Source: Cymodocea nodosa
Taxonomy: Eukaryota > Streptophyta > Magnoliopsida > Alismatales > Cymodoceaceae
Direction: 5' to 3'
NCBI GenBank assembly: GCA_036874045.1
Contig: CM072344.1
Span: forward strand, 5,056,501 to 5,120,500
Length of the DNA stretch: 64,000 nt
Part shown: piece after piece, positions 47,801-58,974 of the stretch
Position numbering within the stretch: position 1 is the first letter of the stretch
Layout: each line of letters starts with the position of its first letter
The notes under the pieces: generated by a model
The model's input: only the letters and a program-made list of their open reading frames with translations
Databases searched by the model: none
Told to the model about the DNA's origin: nothing
Program-made: the position numbers and the translations under genes

Positions 47801-50800
47801 TTGCAATGCTCTACTTCAGAAAATGATATATTGAAACTAGTAATTGGTATGCTATTTTTGTCTGAGAAAAAAGTATGTTAATGATACATTCACTATGTCA
47901 TTTTTAGTTCAAAGACTAGCCATACTTCTAGCGTAAAAATTAGTATGTCATTTTTCAAAAATAATATTTGATTTAATGGTAAATTAAGTAACAAGTTATA
48001 AACTATTTTAAGAAATTCTAAATACTTATTTTAACTGTATTTGTCTTAAATGTCCTATATGAAAGCTTTAGTATAAGAGAGCATATAGGAGATTTATAAT
48101 TTGGCTTAGTGCACAAGACTCAAAAATTACATAAATAATACAAAATTTTAAATAAATTCCACAATCTTCTACATCTCCTTGACCTTTTGAGCTTTTATCT
48201 TAACGAATCCTTCTTCCTCATTCTTGAATACTTTGAACCTTTTCCATCTTTGGACAGCCTTTGCTTGAACATGCAATTCTTCCTTTCTAATAGTAATTTT
48301 CATAATTTTCTTTGCCATTCCTTGGCTATACTTAGTATATTTCCTACAATAAACCTAATAGATACTCCATATATATATTATTAAATTTTATATCATCAAA
48401 ACCAATTAAAAAGGATTTTTCAACAAAAGGTTTGAATGTAAAAGTTTTTTAACATTTATGTAATAAACTGAACATGATTAATATATTTTCTCTAACTTAA
48501 GGGAGAGTGTTAAGCATAAGAATAGTTTGGTCTTTTCCATTTCTTTATGTAACCCTAAGGTATATAGTTGTATCCTTCTCTTCCGTCTACTGTAGCAATA
48601 CAGTAACCTTTCTTCCCCTCTTTCACTCTCTCATCACTCCACATAAACAATAACAAGAGAAGATCCAAGACCTCTATCAAAGGAAACTTTAAAGGAGAAG
48701 GCTTGATCACAATGTCTAACATGATTGATCTTAACTAGGTTGCTCTAGAAGAGCCAGATTTTCCTAGAGAAGGTGTTCACATGGTCGTTATCCATGCTAA
48801 TCTTCTAGGAAGTTTCATGAATAGCTTCTTTAGGGAGGAACGGTTCCAAAACAGCCAGTGGCTGGATATGATACTTAAAAATAAGGTGTTTAATAAAGCT
48901 AATAGTGACCTTTCCTAACATCTCTACAATTTCATATCAAACTATTACCCATCTGGAAAAATCTATATTAGCTAGGTCTGAAACTTTCACAGGTTCAGTA
49001 GAGTTGTGAGAAGGGATTTCTGAGAATCCTTGAGCTCTGCATAGGAAGTACCATTTACTGTGTTGATAGGACTTTCTTCTTCTCTTCTTTTTAATGATAT
49101 CATCAGTTCTATAAAATTAGAGGTGTAAGTTAGGAGGCTTGTGTCTGTTGATATCATCAATCCAAACATCTTCATTACCCTTCATATGGAGTTTAAAATC
49201 CAAGACTGCTCTAGTTTGGAAAGGAAGATCCTGCTCGCTGTCATGAGCAACTCTATTATCGTCCTTAGAAATAGCCTTAAGTGAAGGTGGTATCTCCACT
49301 ATAGAATTGGTTATGCTGCTTCTCACCCGGTGTTCTTCCTGAAGTTGTTGGGTGGAATCTCCAATATCAAATTTTCCAGTGTTGATGGCAAGCTGACCTG
49401 TGAGGGAAATTGAAGCATTGTGTGTGGCAATTCTGTTATTGTTTCTAGAAAGGACCTCAACTTGGCCAGTTGGAGAAGCAAGCTCCAACTCCAACTATTG
49501 TACAGCAGTAGTTTGTGCAGGCTATTCAGTAGAAGGTAGTTCAGACCCTTCAATAGCCACCTTTGGAGATGGAGAGGATGGGACTCTTCTGAGGCCCTCA
49601 TTTGGTTGTTCACTTCAACAATCCTAACATTTGTCCTATTTGGCACCTCTGTTCTAGCTGGGACAACAAATTTGGAGCTGCTGATAAAGAATGGATTGAT
49701 GGATTGCCCCTATGTCTTCTCCTGCCAACAATGATCCACCCTACATCCTTTCCTAATTGATCAGCATTGTGTGATAGAGAGTTGGTATTCTTAGCTTGCA
49801 GATTATCCTTTGCAGCTTGAGGGGCTGAACAATTTGGGTCAAAAGGTGCAGGAGTTGGACCTGCTTGAGACTAGGTTGATCTACAACAATTAGCTATCAA
49901 GTGACCAACCATTTGACAATGTGAGCAGTTGATTAATGTTAAAATTATGCACATGCTAGGATTATTATTTCATGTAATTATGGTTACATAAGATTAATTT
50001 TTTTGTCATTTTGCAGGAATTGAAGATTTGCACCCAAAGAAGAAGGAACATACAAAATGAAGGGATTTTAGAGTGAAATTCGTGTAGCACATGTGCATTA
50101 TTACAATTGAGAATCTCATCCTTAATTTATGTTTGTATCCTAGGAAAAAAGACTTCCTAGAAGCTCATACATGTGATTACTAACTTATGCAAGGGCTTGG
50201 CTGCAATCTTGGCCTCCACACGTGAAGGATATGTGTGGCATGAGGATGGAAATTTCTAGATGGATATATTTGTTATCTTCACTTCTTGTAGGAGCCTCTT
50301 GCAATTGTCATATCTCTTTGATTTCCATGAAGGGATGCATCCCTTCACAAGGGGCCTCTTCCATTAAAGCCAGCCATCTCTTGGAGAGAGGGAGGGACTT
50401 CACACTTTTACACCCCATTCTCCACCTCTTCTCCTCGTGTGGCTGCAGCACATCAGGAAAGTCCTCTTGGTGACAGCAAGACGATGTGTGGAAGAGGGAA
50501 AGAAGCTTGGTTGTGGTGCTATCTTGGCTCTTGAAGGACTACCATGGGATGTGGGATGTGGGATGTGAGCTGCTGTATTCCAAGGCTTTTTCATGTGAAA
50601 ACTCAAGGGTGATCTTGAGGAAGGGGTCAAAGGTAGCTGCTGGAGGTTGTGGAAGGCTTCTAGGATGTGTCTTGGCAGTTTCTCTTGGAGATATTCATGA
50701 GAATGCAAGGTGAAAGCTTTGATTGTGTGGGGAGCTTACTGTTCCAGTCTAGGGGTACATTTTTAAGGTGTTCTTCAGAACCAAATCAAGGTCATGTAAG

Positions 50801-53800
50801 GTGTCGCATTGAGTTTTCTTTCTTCCTTAAACCCCCATTCAACATTCATTCAATAGAAATATTTGCGAAAACCTAAACTTTACACTATGTTATGTTTGAT
50901 GTGTGGATGTGTTTATAATGAAATTATGGATAATATTAGTGGTTAATAAATGGTTAATTTCATAGTATTTAACTTATCATATGAGAATTAAACCATTATG
51001 TTACATTTATACAATTATAAGCCTTATTTAAGAATATACATAATTTAAAGGAATTAACGTTAATTAAGTATCATTTATGAATGATTAGAAATTACTTCTT
51101 TTGAATATGATTAATTGTTAAATGCTATATACATTGTTTTATTAAAGTGCAATACTAAACAAGTCTATTGAATTACGTTGTAACTCAACAAGGTTGGTTT
51201 GTTGAGTTAATAGTTAAGCCAATGAAGTAAGTCCGTTGAGTTACACTAACTTCACAGATCAATTATTTCTAATGTTCGATTATGAGCAGTTGCAGGAAAT
51301 GCAAAAAAAATCATATTTCACGAATCACGCCATGATCTCAATCATGAAATGAAGAAGTAATTACTATCGTTGATATAACTAAAGGAAATCCAACCAATCA
51401 ATTTGGTGGAAGCAATTATTATGAAAAAATATATAAAAAGAAAGGAGAATGAACGAAAAGAAAGGAGAGAGAACCACGCTTATTGTAAAAAGTATTGGAC
51501 ATTTCTTGAGCTCCCACCACCTACAATTCATTGAAAGTTTGTGAAGATACTTTTTGAATGTTAGGACAATTTCGAACAAAATACGGTGATTGACAACCAT
51601 TGTGAGGAATGATCACGTTACAGGAAGAAAATATTTTTTCACCAAACATCGAATTATCTCTCAAAAGATAGTAAAACTTCTAACCTTAGTTTCAGGTTAA
51701 TGTCGTTATACTGAAGAGGAAATCAACTTACAAAAATTTAGGTTCGCAATTCAGTAGGAAAAGGAGCACTTGACAGTAAATGATTAAGTTTTCAGAAGTA
51801 TAACCATATCGTATGTAGTGACAGAAGTTTCTTTTATTATCAATAGAAAATTTTACCTGTCATAAATCGTCCATCTTGAGAAACAAAACAAAACAAAAAT
51901 AAATATATGTTTATATTTACATCAACTTGTTTATCAAGATTTGTGTTTGTATTATCAGTTAGTAATTGTTGAATGTTTTGTGTTTATCTTAATTCAATTA
52001 ATATAAAATCGTAAGATTAAATATTGAAACCAGTTAATATAAATATCTGAAATTGCGATTGATCTGTTTACCATTGAAATATTTGAACGCTAACATTGCT
52101 TAGTGTCAAATCTAATATATAATAGCATTTGAAGAGCGTAAGAGATATTTGTATATTATGGAACCACCCAATGGATAGCCAAATTCCTCTACAATCAGCA
52201 ATATTAATAAGAAGTTACCTAAAGGTTCGTTAAGTTATCTATAACTCAATGAAAGTAGTTCATTAAGTTATCTATAACCCAACAAAGATAGTTTATTGAG
52301 TTAACAATAATTCAATGGAGTGAGCAGATTAGTAATATACACTAAACTCTAGTTATAAAAATTTAAAGAAATCAAAATTTAATCTCTCTGTAAATTTGAC
52401 CTGTTCATACACAATTATACAACAGACGTGCACTTGCAATTAATTTAATAAATAGATTTACTGAACTTAAATTTTGTTCAGGAATGCTTGTTTACTTATA
52501 AAAAAATACACTTAAGTGAACAAGACAGGATGCTTAAGCTGAAATTTTACTTAGTTGTTATGAATGACTTATACATGAGAAGCTACTGAAATGAGTGGAC
52601 TATTTTGAGACTATTTGCATGTTCATGATTAGAGTATTTTACTTTGCAAATGCATGAATGGAAGTGAAGCATGTTGAACCCAATTTTGTACTTTCTTGAA
52701 TCTTTGATAGTTGGATTAGTTTTCTGCATTACTTGTCTAAGGCTTCATGTTAGTATTGTTATTGTTTGAAAGCACTTAATATCAGGAAGAAATCTTGGAA
52801 CATTAGTTTGTATTAGTGCTGGAAATACATTTTCTAGTGGAAAATAGTGCATATCACTTGTGGAAATCACATGCATACTTAATCTCTTCAAGCACATGTA
52901 CTGCCCAGTTATTTCAGATCATATTCATGTTGATTTCATGTTTGTGGATTGAGTATTTCCAGTGAATATTGCTGTAGTGTGTAGTAGCTTAATTGCTCTA
53001 GTGCTTTTCAAGTATTTGTTTTGGTTGTAGTTGATAAAACTAGTATCTAAGATTTCTATTCCACTTGATAGCATTTTGTTGCTTGTCTTTAGTAGTTGAT
53101 AGATTTAGTTTTGCACTCTTGCAAGTGACCCATTAGAGCCCTAGATGTCTTATTTAAAAGTTTACCCAAATCTTTGTGAATTCGACCCATATTTGCTAGA
53201 ATACTATAATGTATACCATGCACTTGCGGTACGAGGACTTATTCTTTCAAACAGTTGTAAAGAGGAACACCTCCTCCATAGTCAATTGGTTGAATTATAA
53301 TTTCATCACCATGAATAATTCTAATTTCTCATGGCAATGGCTTGGAAAGGTCCATTTCCACACATATAAAAGACAATCCTAGCCTAGTGAAGCATCAAAT
53401 ATCTTGATGGGAGCACATATACCAATCAAGAGCCCTAGTTATCGACTAAATAGCACCTAGATCCCGTAAGTGTACTAAAAGGTTTGGTAGACCAATTCAT
53501 ATAGATCTTAATGGGCCATGCCAGCTTAGCACAACTCAAAACTCCTTCAACTTGGACACTATTCATGTTGAACTGAGTTGTGTTGGGCACCATTTCAAGT
53601 GGCCTAGGCACAACCCATAGGCTAGGCCCACACAAGCCCATGCCATTGACCAACATAGCTTGACTACGTTGGCACAAATAAGCAAGGCCACTAGATGAAG
53701 AATGGCACACAAGGTCCATGGACAAATAGAGTAGGGGGTGAGTGATAGTGCAACCAACCACAAGCAATTACGCAAGTAAGTTGAAGGTAGGATGAGGGTA

Positions 53801-56800
53801 GTTAGTCACAGATGCCCACTCATTGGATGTGAATGTCAATAGGTTGAATCGTCCACTAGCCCAAAAACCCTAAACCTTGTTGAAAACCTAAATGTAGTAG
53901 ACTAAATCAATGCAAAAACCCTAAACTGCATCGTCTTCCACTCCACCAAAAAACCTCCAAATCAATGCAGAAACCCTAAATCGCATCGTCCACTACTCTA
54001 CTAGAAAACCTCCAGTCAATAGTTGCCCACATCTAAATCATACACATAAAGTAGTGTAGCTAGTAGTAGGCAAGCAACAATGCAGCCAACAATTGGCGAG
54101 CAATGGCTACCCACTCATGCCCATCTACCATGCCTCCTGCTTTGCATTATAGTCCAACATGTGGGTTAGAATCATGCAAAGCCAACATGATACAATTCCA
54201 TTGTGTGCTAGCCTAGCATGGCTCATCAAACTATGTTGGATCATTGACCAACACAATCAAAACGTGCTAGACTAGGCCAACACAATTCAATTTAGCCCAT
54301 TTGACAACTATATCAACCTAAGTTGAGGTCCAAAGAGATTCAAAACCCAAAGAGAAGGATGGCAACCATTGGAAAACTTTCAAAACCCAAAGAGAAGGAT
54401 GGCAACCATTGGAAGACATTCATGCACCAAGATTTAATTATCTAATTTGTTTTGACATAAGCTGGCACAAAATCTTCCCTGTTTAAGAATTGGATAAGGG
54501 CACACCTTTAATCAAGGGCAACTAGATAAATTTCCTCCTTATAGGGAATTTTCTTTTTCTAGACTTGAAGAATCTCCATCATCGGAGGCCTACCTTCATT
54601 GAATTTACTGAGGGACCAGTGAAATGGAACAACTAATCTTCAAATATCTTCCTAATTAAAGCACAGTTGGGTGATGCCCTTAAATGTCTTAGGAAAGGGG
54701 CTTTGTGAGTTTTATAGGTAGCAATGACAAAGGAAAGGGAACAATTAGGGTTATGAGGTTGGGGCTCTTTCTCACACTAAAGACAAGTGGTGCAAAGAAA
54801 AAAGTTGTTCAATAAGAAAGAGGATCTCTAACAGTCCCCTCAACAAAAGCAAGTTGCCTAAGCTCTACCAGAGTAGCTAGAGTCAAGGTCACCCTTGGAG
54901 GCAAAAGACAAAATTAATGAAGGGGGAAGGGGGGGCACAATCTATCCCCAAGGTTACATCAATTGGGGATCAATCAAAGTTCAAACTTAGGTAGTCGGAA
55001 TTCCAATCAACACAAAAGTGAAAATTGATCCACAAAACACTAAATCAACAAATTGAGAAGAATCAAAAATCACAAACAAAAATCAAAATTTTCATGTGAA
55101 AATGAGGGTCCATTTAGGTTAGTTAGAGATGGGTCTCCACTGACCAAATGCTTAACCGGCCAATTTGCTGATTTAGAACCCAAACAGAGCTGCTGATTTT
55201 CCCCTTATGATTAAACAAAAACACCATCTTCAAAGTGGAAATTATGCAACAATCAAAACTTCAACGAGTCATGAATGCAATTAACAAAAACAAAATTGGG
55301 AAAGCAATGTTTTCAAGTAAGCAGTAAAGTAAAACTTGGGGGATCCATGAATCAAGAACAATCCATCAATTTTAAGTAAAGAAGAGTGGGTAAACAAATT
55401 TATAGGTATCCTAATTGTAACTTTGATAAAAAAGCTAGAGGGAGGAGTTCGGCAATGCTTGGTCAAAGGTTGGGAGTGACAACAAAAGGGTACTTCGAAC
55501 TAGAACGAATAGATGAGAAGCAAACCCATGGACTTCACCAAGCCTATTGAGAGAATGAATGGGTTCAAGACAATAAAGTGGCAACAAGACTTGCAAAGGT
55601 CAAATGGAGGGCATCAATGATTTGACAAAGAATAAGGGGCTGTCAATAGATGATGATAGCGGTCAATGAATGATGATAAAGGTCAGCAGATCAAAGGTTA
55701 AGGTGGTAAATGGGTTGATGCATGCCATAAGATTTCACACAAGTTGAAATGCATGAGATCATCAATCTAATGGAGGACTGAGTCAATGCAAGATCATCAA
55801 GCATCTAGGTAGTTCCCTCCACTAACAAAATTCAAAGGTATTTATAGCTAGTCATTGAAGCTATATGATAGACCTCCACAACTAGCGAATTCCCCAACCA
55901 TACCATCAAGCAAAGCAAGGCTAGTGTGCATAGTGGTTGTTAAGGAGTTCATTAAAGAAGACAATGTGTGTGTGTGTGAGGATGAGGTAGTCTAGATTCC
56001 TGCCAAGTTGCAAAAATGTGGTAGAGGTTGTTGTAGGGAAAACAATGAAAGTCAACCAGCATGAAGGAAGATGATAGGGGTTCATGCAAGGTTAGCTATG
56101 AAGCTAGAGAACACATCCAAGCTAGTGTGCACATGGAACCCAAGGTTGAATCAAGTGTGAGCTAGTGCAAGTGATTTGATGGGAGGGGCCAATTGGGTGC
56201 AAAATAGATGACGATTGGACAAGTAAATCCAAGTGTAGGACTTAGGGTGGCAAGCCAAGCAAACAAGACCGAACCTAGCATAAGCATAGGAGGATAAGTA
56301 CAATCACAAGGGCAGTTTGGGTGCACAACCATGGCAGAAGATGGACAAAAGTTAGAAGAATTGGAGTTTGATTATGAGATGGAAAAATAAATGGGAGGAT
56401 GGGAGATGGTTGTGGGAAGGATAAAAAGATGAACAAATGGTTATAAGGAGGAAAAATAAAAGATGATAGAGGTGAATTGACAACAAGGGAAGAATGTGAG
56501 GTGTGCAATAAGGATTGATGATTACAGCTGGTACGAGGGAAATAATAATAACAAAGACAAGGCATCTAGCAGCGTTACTTGGTATGAGTGAAGTGTCTAC
56601 ACTTAAGACTTCCTTTTGTGGTAATATATTGTCACAGGTTATTAAAATTAATTCATGGATGTCACTGATCAAGTAACACATTGAAGAAAATCAACAATTG
56701 AGAGACAAGAGTTTAGAGAGAAATTCTCGAAATTGGTAAAGTGTAGTACAAGTATACTTGAGTGGTAAATTTGAAAAAAATGTGCATGTATTAATAATTT

Positions 56801-58974
56801 GATTTGACTATAACAACTTGATGTACACCATGTAAATGTAATTATAAACAGTCTTATTTTGATGCTTCCACCATGTATTTGTACTAGTATTGGAAATTGG
56901 GGTCATTACACTATAATATAATATATGTAAATACATGATATATGTATATTATATTAATACATATATATAATATGTTTATTAATATACATAAATATATAAT
57001 ATATCAATATGCATAAATAAATTGTATTATAATATAAATATAAAATATAGAAGGAAAAATCAAAGATGAGACAGAATAGGAGTAATTATGAGATGATATG
57101 TTTTCTATATAACTGTTGGATTGGTTGAAAATATCTGTAATTTATAAAGGCATTATGGAAAATGAAATTCAAGAGTAAAAACTTCTAAAGAATGTTGAGA
57201 AAGGTGAGTTTTTGTAATTTATTTCACATTTGGAGAAATTGAGAGCTTTTTTCAGAAGCTTAGTACATAAGCCCTGTTTGAAGTCTAGTAGATAACTCTA
57301 AATACAAATAATAAAAAAACCCTAAGACTTAAATTTATGTTGAATGTTCAACGTTGGAACATAAGTTTCATGTTCTTTTCTTGAATTTAGAACTAGGAAG
57401 TTGAATGCTAACGTGATCATTGTTATCTTGGTGACGTATCTTCTTGAATGGTCAATGGTCAATGTTTTGATTTTTCCTGCTTTTATCTTATATTAAATTA
57501 ATTAATTATTAATTATAATTGGCCACCCCTTAACTATTCTAGGTTGATGTCCAATCCTTTTCTTAAAACCTTGGTTAGAAATTAAGAATAAGGAACAATC
57601 CACCATTTTGTCATTTAGAAAACATCAAACCCTAAAAGTAGTTGGAACTTGGAAGGCAAGAAACCCAAAAATTACCAGCATAAGGAACAAGCATATTTGC
57701 TTCTTGAACAAGGGCCCCAATCCTCATCTGCAAGTTGACAGCACGGGTTTGTGCAATACTTACAGCCCATAAAAACCTTTCAGGATCATGAGCAAGGCGC
57801 TTTATTTTGAGAGGAACAGCTGAGTGCTTATTATGGTTTTAGAGGAAGAAGGTTAGATCCAAGAACATGAGACAAGCTACAAAACATAAAAAGAAAAGTC
57901 TAGAACCAGAGCCATTCTTACCCAGTTCTTTTCCCAGAACTCTAATGCTCTATGCTGTTGCTCTTCTATTTTATAAGCTAGATTAGTATCTTGCAACTCC
58001 AATAGATCCTCCTGCACCAGTATGGTAGAAACTAAGAAAAATAAGATAGTTGCTAGATTATTGCTGAAAGTAGGAGGAAGAAGATAAATGTCAGAGTGCA
58101 AGGAGCAAGAACAGTAACCAAAAGCTTGAAAATATAGAAACAAATAGAGGAGAAATACTGAAAGGAAGATACTTAAATTATAGGTTCGAAGTTAAGAACA
58201 GTACTTGCAAACTACTTTGTAACTTATAGTGAGTTAATGAGAGGGTATGTGGTGCAATGATCAGCCAGAAAAAGACCATTAGTTGAAAATAAGTAGATTT
58301 GATAGTAATTGAACTAATGTCACAGAATGCAAGGTTAATGACAAGAGAATAAAAATGAAATGGCTGGAGTTAAACAAAAACCTCTGCTTGGTAGAAGTCA
58401 AGAACTTGGAGAAATTAGGTGTGCCTTGAATACTGGAGGGAGGACTCATAAATAATGCAATTTTCTTTTAAATGAACATGGGTGAAACTATGTGTCAAAA
58501 AGAGCTGTGCTTTTTTTTATAACATAACACAATCAACTTCCACTTTTGATGCACTTATTTAATAAGCTAAGCACTTTACTTAGATCAGCTCATCAGCCTT
58601 ACAACTAAAAGGAAGAAACAAGAAGAATGAACAAGTGGATGATACATGTCACAAAATTCACCAACAGTGTGTATGCAGGAACACTGACATTGGCAGTTCA
58701 AGTAATTGATTCTAGTTTGGCTTAATGTAAGAAGCAAAAGTAATCAATGATAACATGGAAAACACACACAAGACTGTGAAAGCCAGACAAACTGATCTCT
58801 ACAATTTTCTTGCAAATTGTGAGAACTCCATGTATGAAAGCAAACCTTTGTAGCAAGAAGCAAACTAGTGCATTCAGCTGCATTAGGTAAAAAGTCACCA
58901 TAAAGTTGCCAAAAGTTACCATCCAAATCAAGTGCAAACAGTAGAAGGCAGGCTAATCGCAGATCCCAGTCTGT
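38870..58974 (-). CDS. PTAC14: PTAC14, plastid SET-domain protein (nine 3' exons; 5' part not found)
   Basis: Minus-strand exons: 58974-58846, 58011-57922, 57826-57676, 46282-46173, 45905-45834, 39584-39479, 39376-39179, 39071-39029, 38948-38870 (stop TGA 38870-38872). All phases agree and the joined 978 nt encode 325 residues without a stop. Conserved blocks in order: TDWDLRLACLLLFALD, FLPNAAECTSLLLATK, ERFLWAVSIAQTR, the SET motif YADMLNHSFQPNCFLHW, GDEMTIDYLSGKNN, ERYGFSS, NPWDGINFSG, FVDGAIIAAARTLPTWSD and the end ALEIYQDRILF. This order matches PTAC14, a component associated with the plastid-encoded RNA polymerase and needed for chloroplast development (family knowledge). The SET NHS..PNC and DY positions are kept. 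The N-terminal ~150 residues, with the transit peptide, are missing and probably lie beyond the right edge. Introns of 6.2 kb and 11.4 kb are full of transposons. Confidence 0.9.
40470..40690 (-). pseudogene. RTE-type LINE fragment (left part) in a PTAC14 intron
   Basis: Contains TTTTAATTTTAAAGGTATCC (40630-40649) and TTTCTACTTTAATCTTATAA, the same antisense RT block as at 33700-33790. The sequence then changes abruptly to plus-strand Copia, and RTE-like sequence resumes near 44020. Confidence 0.55.
40690..44019 (+). pseudogene. Copia element, decayed, inserted in the RTE remnant
   Basis: Plus strand, antisense to the host gene. The gag-protease junction (SHDGDGPSIVSISKDDYEHL then IIDLSASSHMIG, where the protease active-site DSGAS is lost) lies at 40740-40960. 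Integrase-like text follows from about 41230, RT around 42560-43100 (YKACLVAQSF; GKPKYFLRIEF; LLSQRKYVLDLLQETS), and RNase H to about 43800. A purine tract AAGGAGAG precedes TGTAAGAAGTGTAG at 43859, probably the start of a short 3' LTR ending near 44019. No 5' LTR was found. There are dozens of stops. Confidence 0.75.
44020..44720 (-). pseudogene. RTE-type LINE reverse-transcriptase fragment (right part)
   Basis: Minus strand. Near 44310 is a decayed KTVYDRVL block (the usual K.YDRV.R of RTE RT), followed by ILKNMYERVVISVKIIRGQV and KFPINIGLHQG (44280-44160). The order and strand are those of a plant RTE LINE. It continues into 40470-40690 across the Copia insertion. Confidence 0.7.
44721..45833 (-). 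other. PTAC14 intron sequence, nothing recognised
   Basis: Short open frames on both strands at 45399-45605 lack homology that I can recognise and overlap each other. Confidence 0.5.
46600..46770. repeat. Palindromic GGTTCAACCAATTGGACC-type block
   Basis: Several interleaved half-sites (GATTGAACCAATC, GTCCAACCAGTTGG, GTTCAACCAATTGGACC) within 46636-46755, in the large PTAC14 intron. Such self-complementary text is widespread in plant repeats. No element ends were found. Confidence 0.5.
47120..48000 (-). mobile_element. Probable Copia LTR remnant with GGTATGTCATTTTT repeats
   Basis: The text around 47190-47530 has the layout of transcribed Copia LTR sequence (TTTTATAGTGATTCATCCTA, and later a TTCAAAGAAGCTTTAAGAGT block). 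At 47636-47960 the motif (G/A)GTATG(T/C)CATTTTT occurs about seven times with inverse copies (AAAATGGTATGTCA, AAAATGATATATTGA). This is a third kind of U3 hairpin array. The boundaries are not determined. Confidence 0.45.
48440..48680 (+). mobile_element. Copia 3' end and LTR start
   Basis: AACTGAACATGATTAATATA (48466-48485) matches the pol tail of Copia elements. The PPT AAGGGAGAG then leads into TGTTAAGCATAAG at 48508. The LTR holds a CTTCTCTTCCGTCTACTG region and CT-rich sequence to about 48645. The pol body upstream is gone. Confidence 0.6.
51170..51260. repeat. GTTGAGTTA hairpin array in LTR-C (5' side)
   Basis: GTTGTAACTCAAC, TTTGTTGAGTTAATAGTTAA and CCGTTGAGTTACACTAAC follow one another with ~20-bp spacers. 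Confidence 0.75.
52210..52335. repeat. GTTGAGTTA hairpin array in LTR-C (3' side)
   Basis: Three diverged palindromes, for example TTCGTTAAGTTATCTATAAC closing with TCAATG, then TTTATTGAGTTAACAATAAT. They lie at the same place as 18365-18475 in LTR-B. Confidence 0.7.
53510..54320. other. Unclassified ~0.8 kb insertion in the L1 ORF1
   Basis: GC-richer sequence rich in GGCC, CCAACAC and CAAGCC words that interrupts the L1 reading order. The ends share ATGGGC (53512 region; inverse GCCCAT at 54294 region), too little to call a TIR. Two stop-free minus-strand frames here match nothing recognised. Confidence 0.4.
54701..57675 (-). other. Large PTAC14 intron, remaining part
   Basis: No gene is recognised. 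A short (TG)n tract lies at about 55965-55979. The region 56900-57060 is almost pure A/T with ATATAATATAT words. Between them is purine-rich, repeat-like text without ends. Confidence 0.5.

Larger units (their letters stand above)
50905..52532 (+). mobile_element. LTR-C, solo Athila-like LTR, TSD GGATG
   Basis: The LTR runs 50910-52527 (1618 bp), from TGTTTATAATG to AACAAGACA, flanked by the exact direct repeat GGATG (50905-50909 and 52528-52532). It is the same family as LTR-B and serves as its intact reference. It has GTTGAGTTA hairpin arrays at 51170-51260 and 52210-52335 and the AAGGAAATCCAACC block at 51384. Confidence 0.85.
49930..53249 (+). mobile_element. LTR-D, solo LTR in the L1 ORF1, itself split by LTR-C
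   Basis: Starts TGATTAATGTTAAAATT and ends ATTCTTTCA. Flanks AGCAGT (49924-49929) and AACAGT (53250-53255) are a near-perfect target duplication. Near its end, TGAATTCGACCC and CACTTGCGGTACGAG resemble the 3' region of LTR-A, suggesting the same Ty3 family in the opposite orientation. Excluding LTR-C it is about 1.7 kb. Its GC-richer middle (50150-50760) holds only chance ORFs. Confidence 0.65.
48966..54700 (-). pseudogene. L1-type LINE ORF1, split by nested LTRs and another insertion
   Basis: Minus strand. From the right: an N-terminal DUF4283-like part (about 54700-54330) with LFHFTGPSVNSMKVGL and CMNVFQWLPSFSLGF; then, after an unclassified ~0.8 kb insertion, FICVEMDLSKPLP and EIIIQPIDYGGGVPLYN (to about 53260); then, beyond LTR-D, the zinc knuckle CSHCQMVGHLIANC (49934-49893) and a long low-complexity tail ending near 49125. 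Joining across LTR-D restores the PLYN-CSHC order normal for plant L1 ORF1. A 36-bp direct duplication (CAAAACCCAAAGAGAAGGAT...) occurs at 54333-54405. ORF2 was not recognised. Confidence 0.65.

Noticed and set aside
53435-53775. 110-codon minus-strand frame
   Set aside because: Cys/Leu/Trp-rich with no homology and inside an unclassified repeat insertion. Treated as chance.
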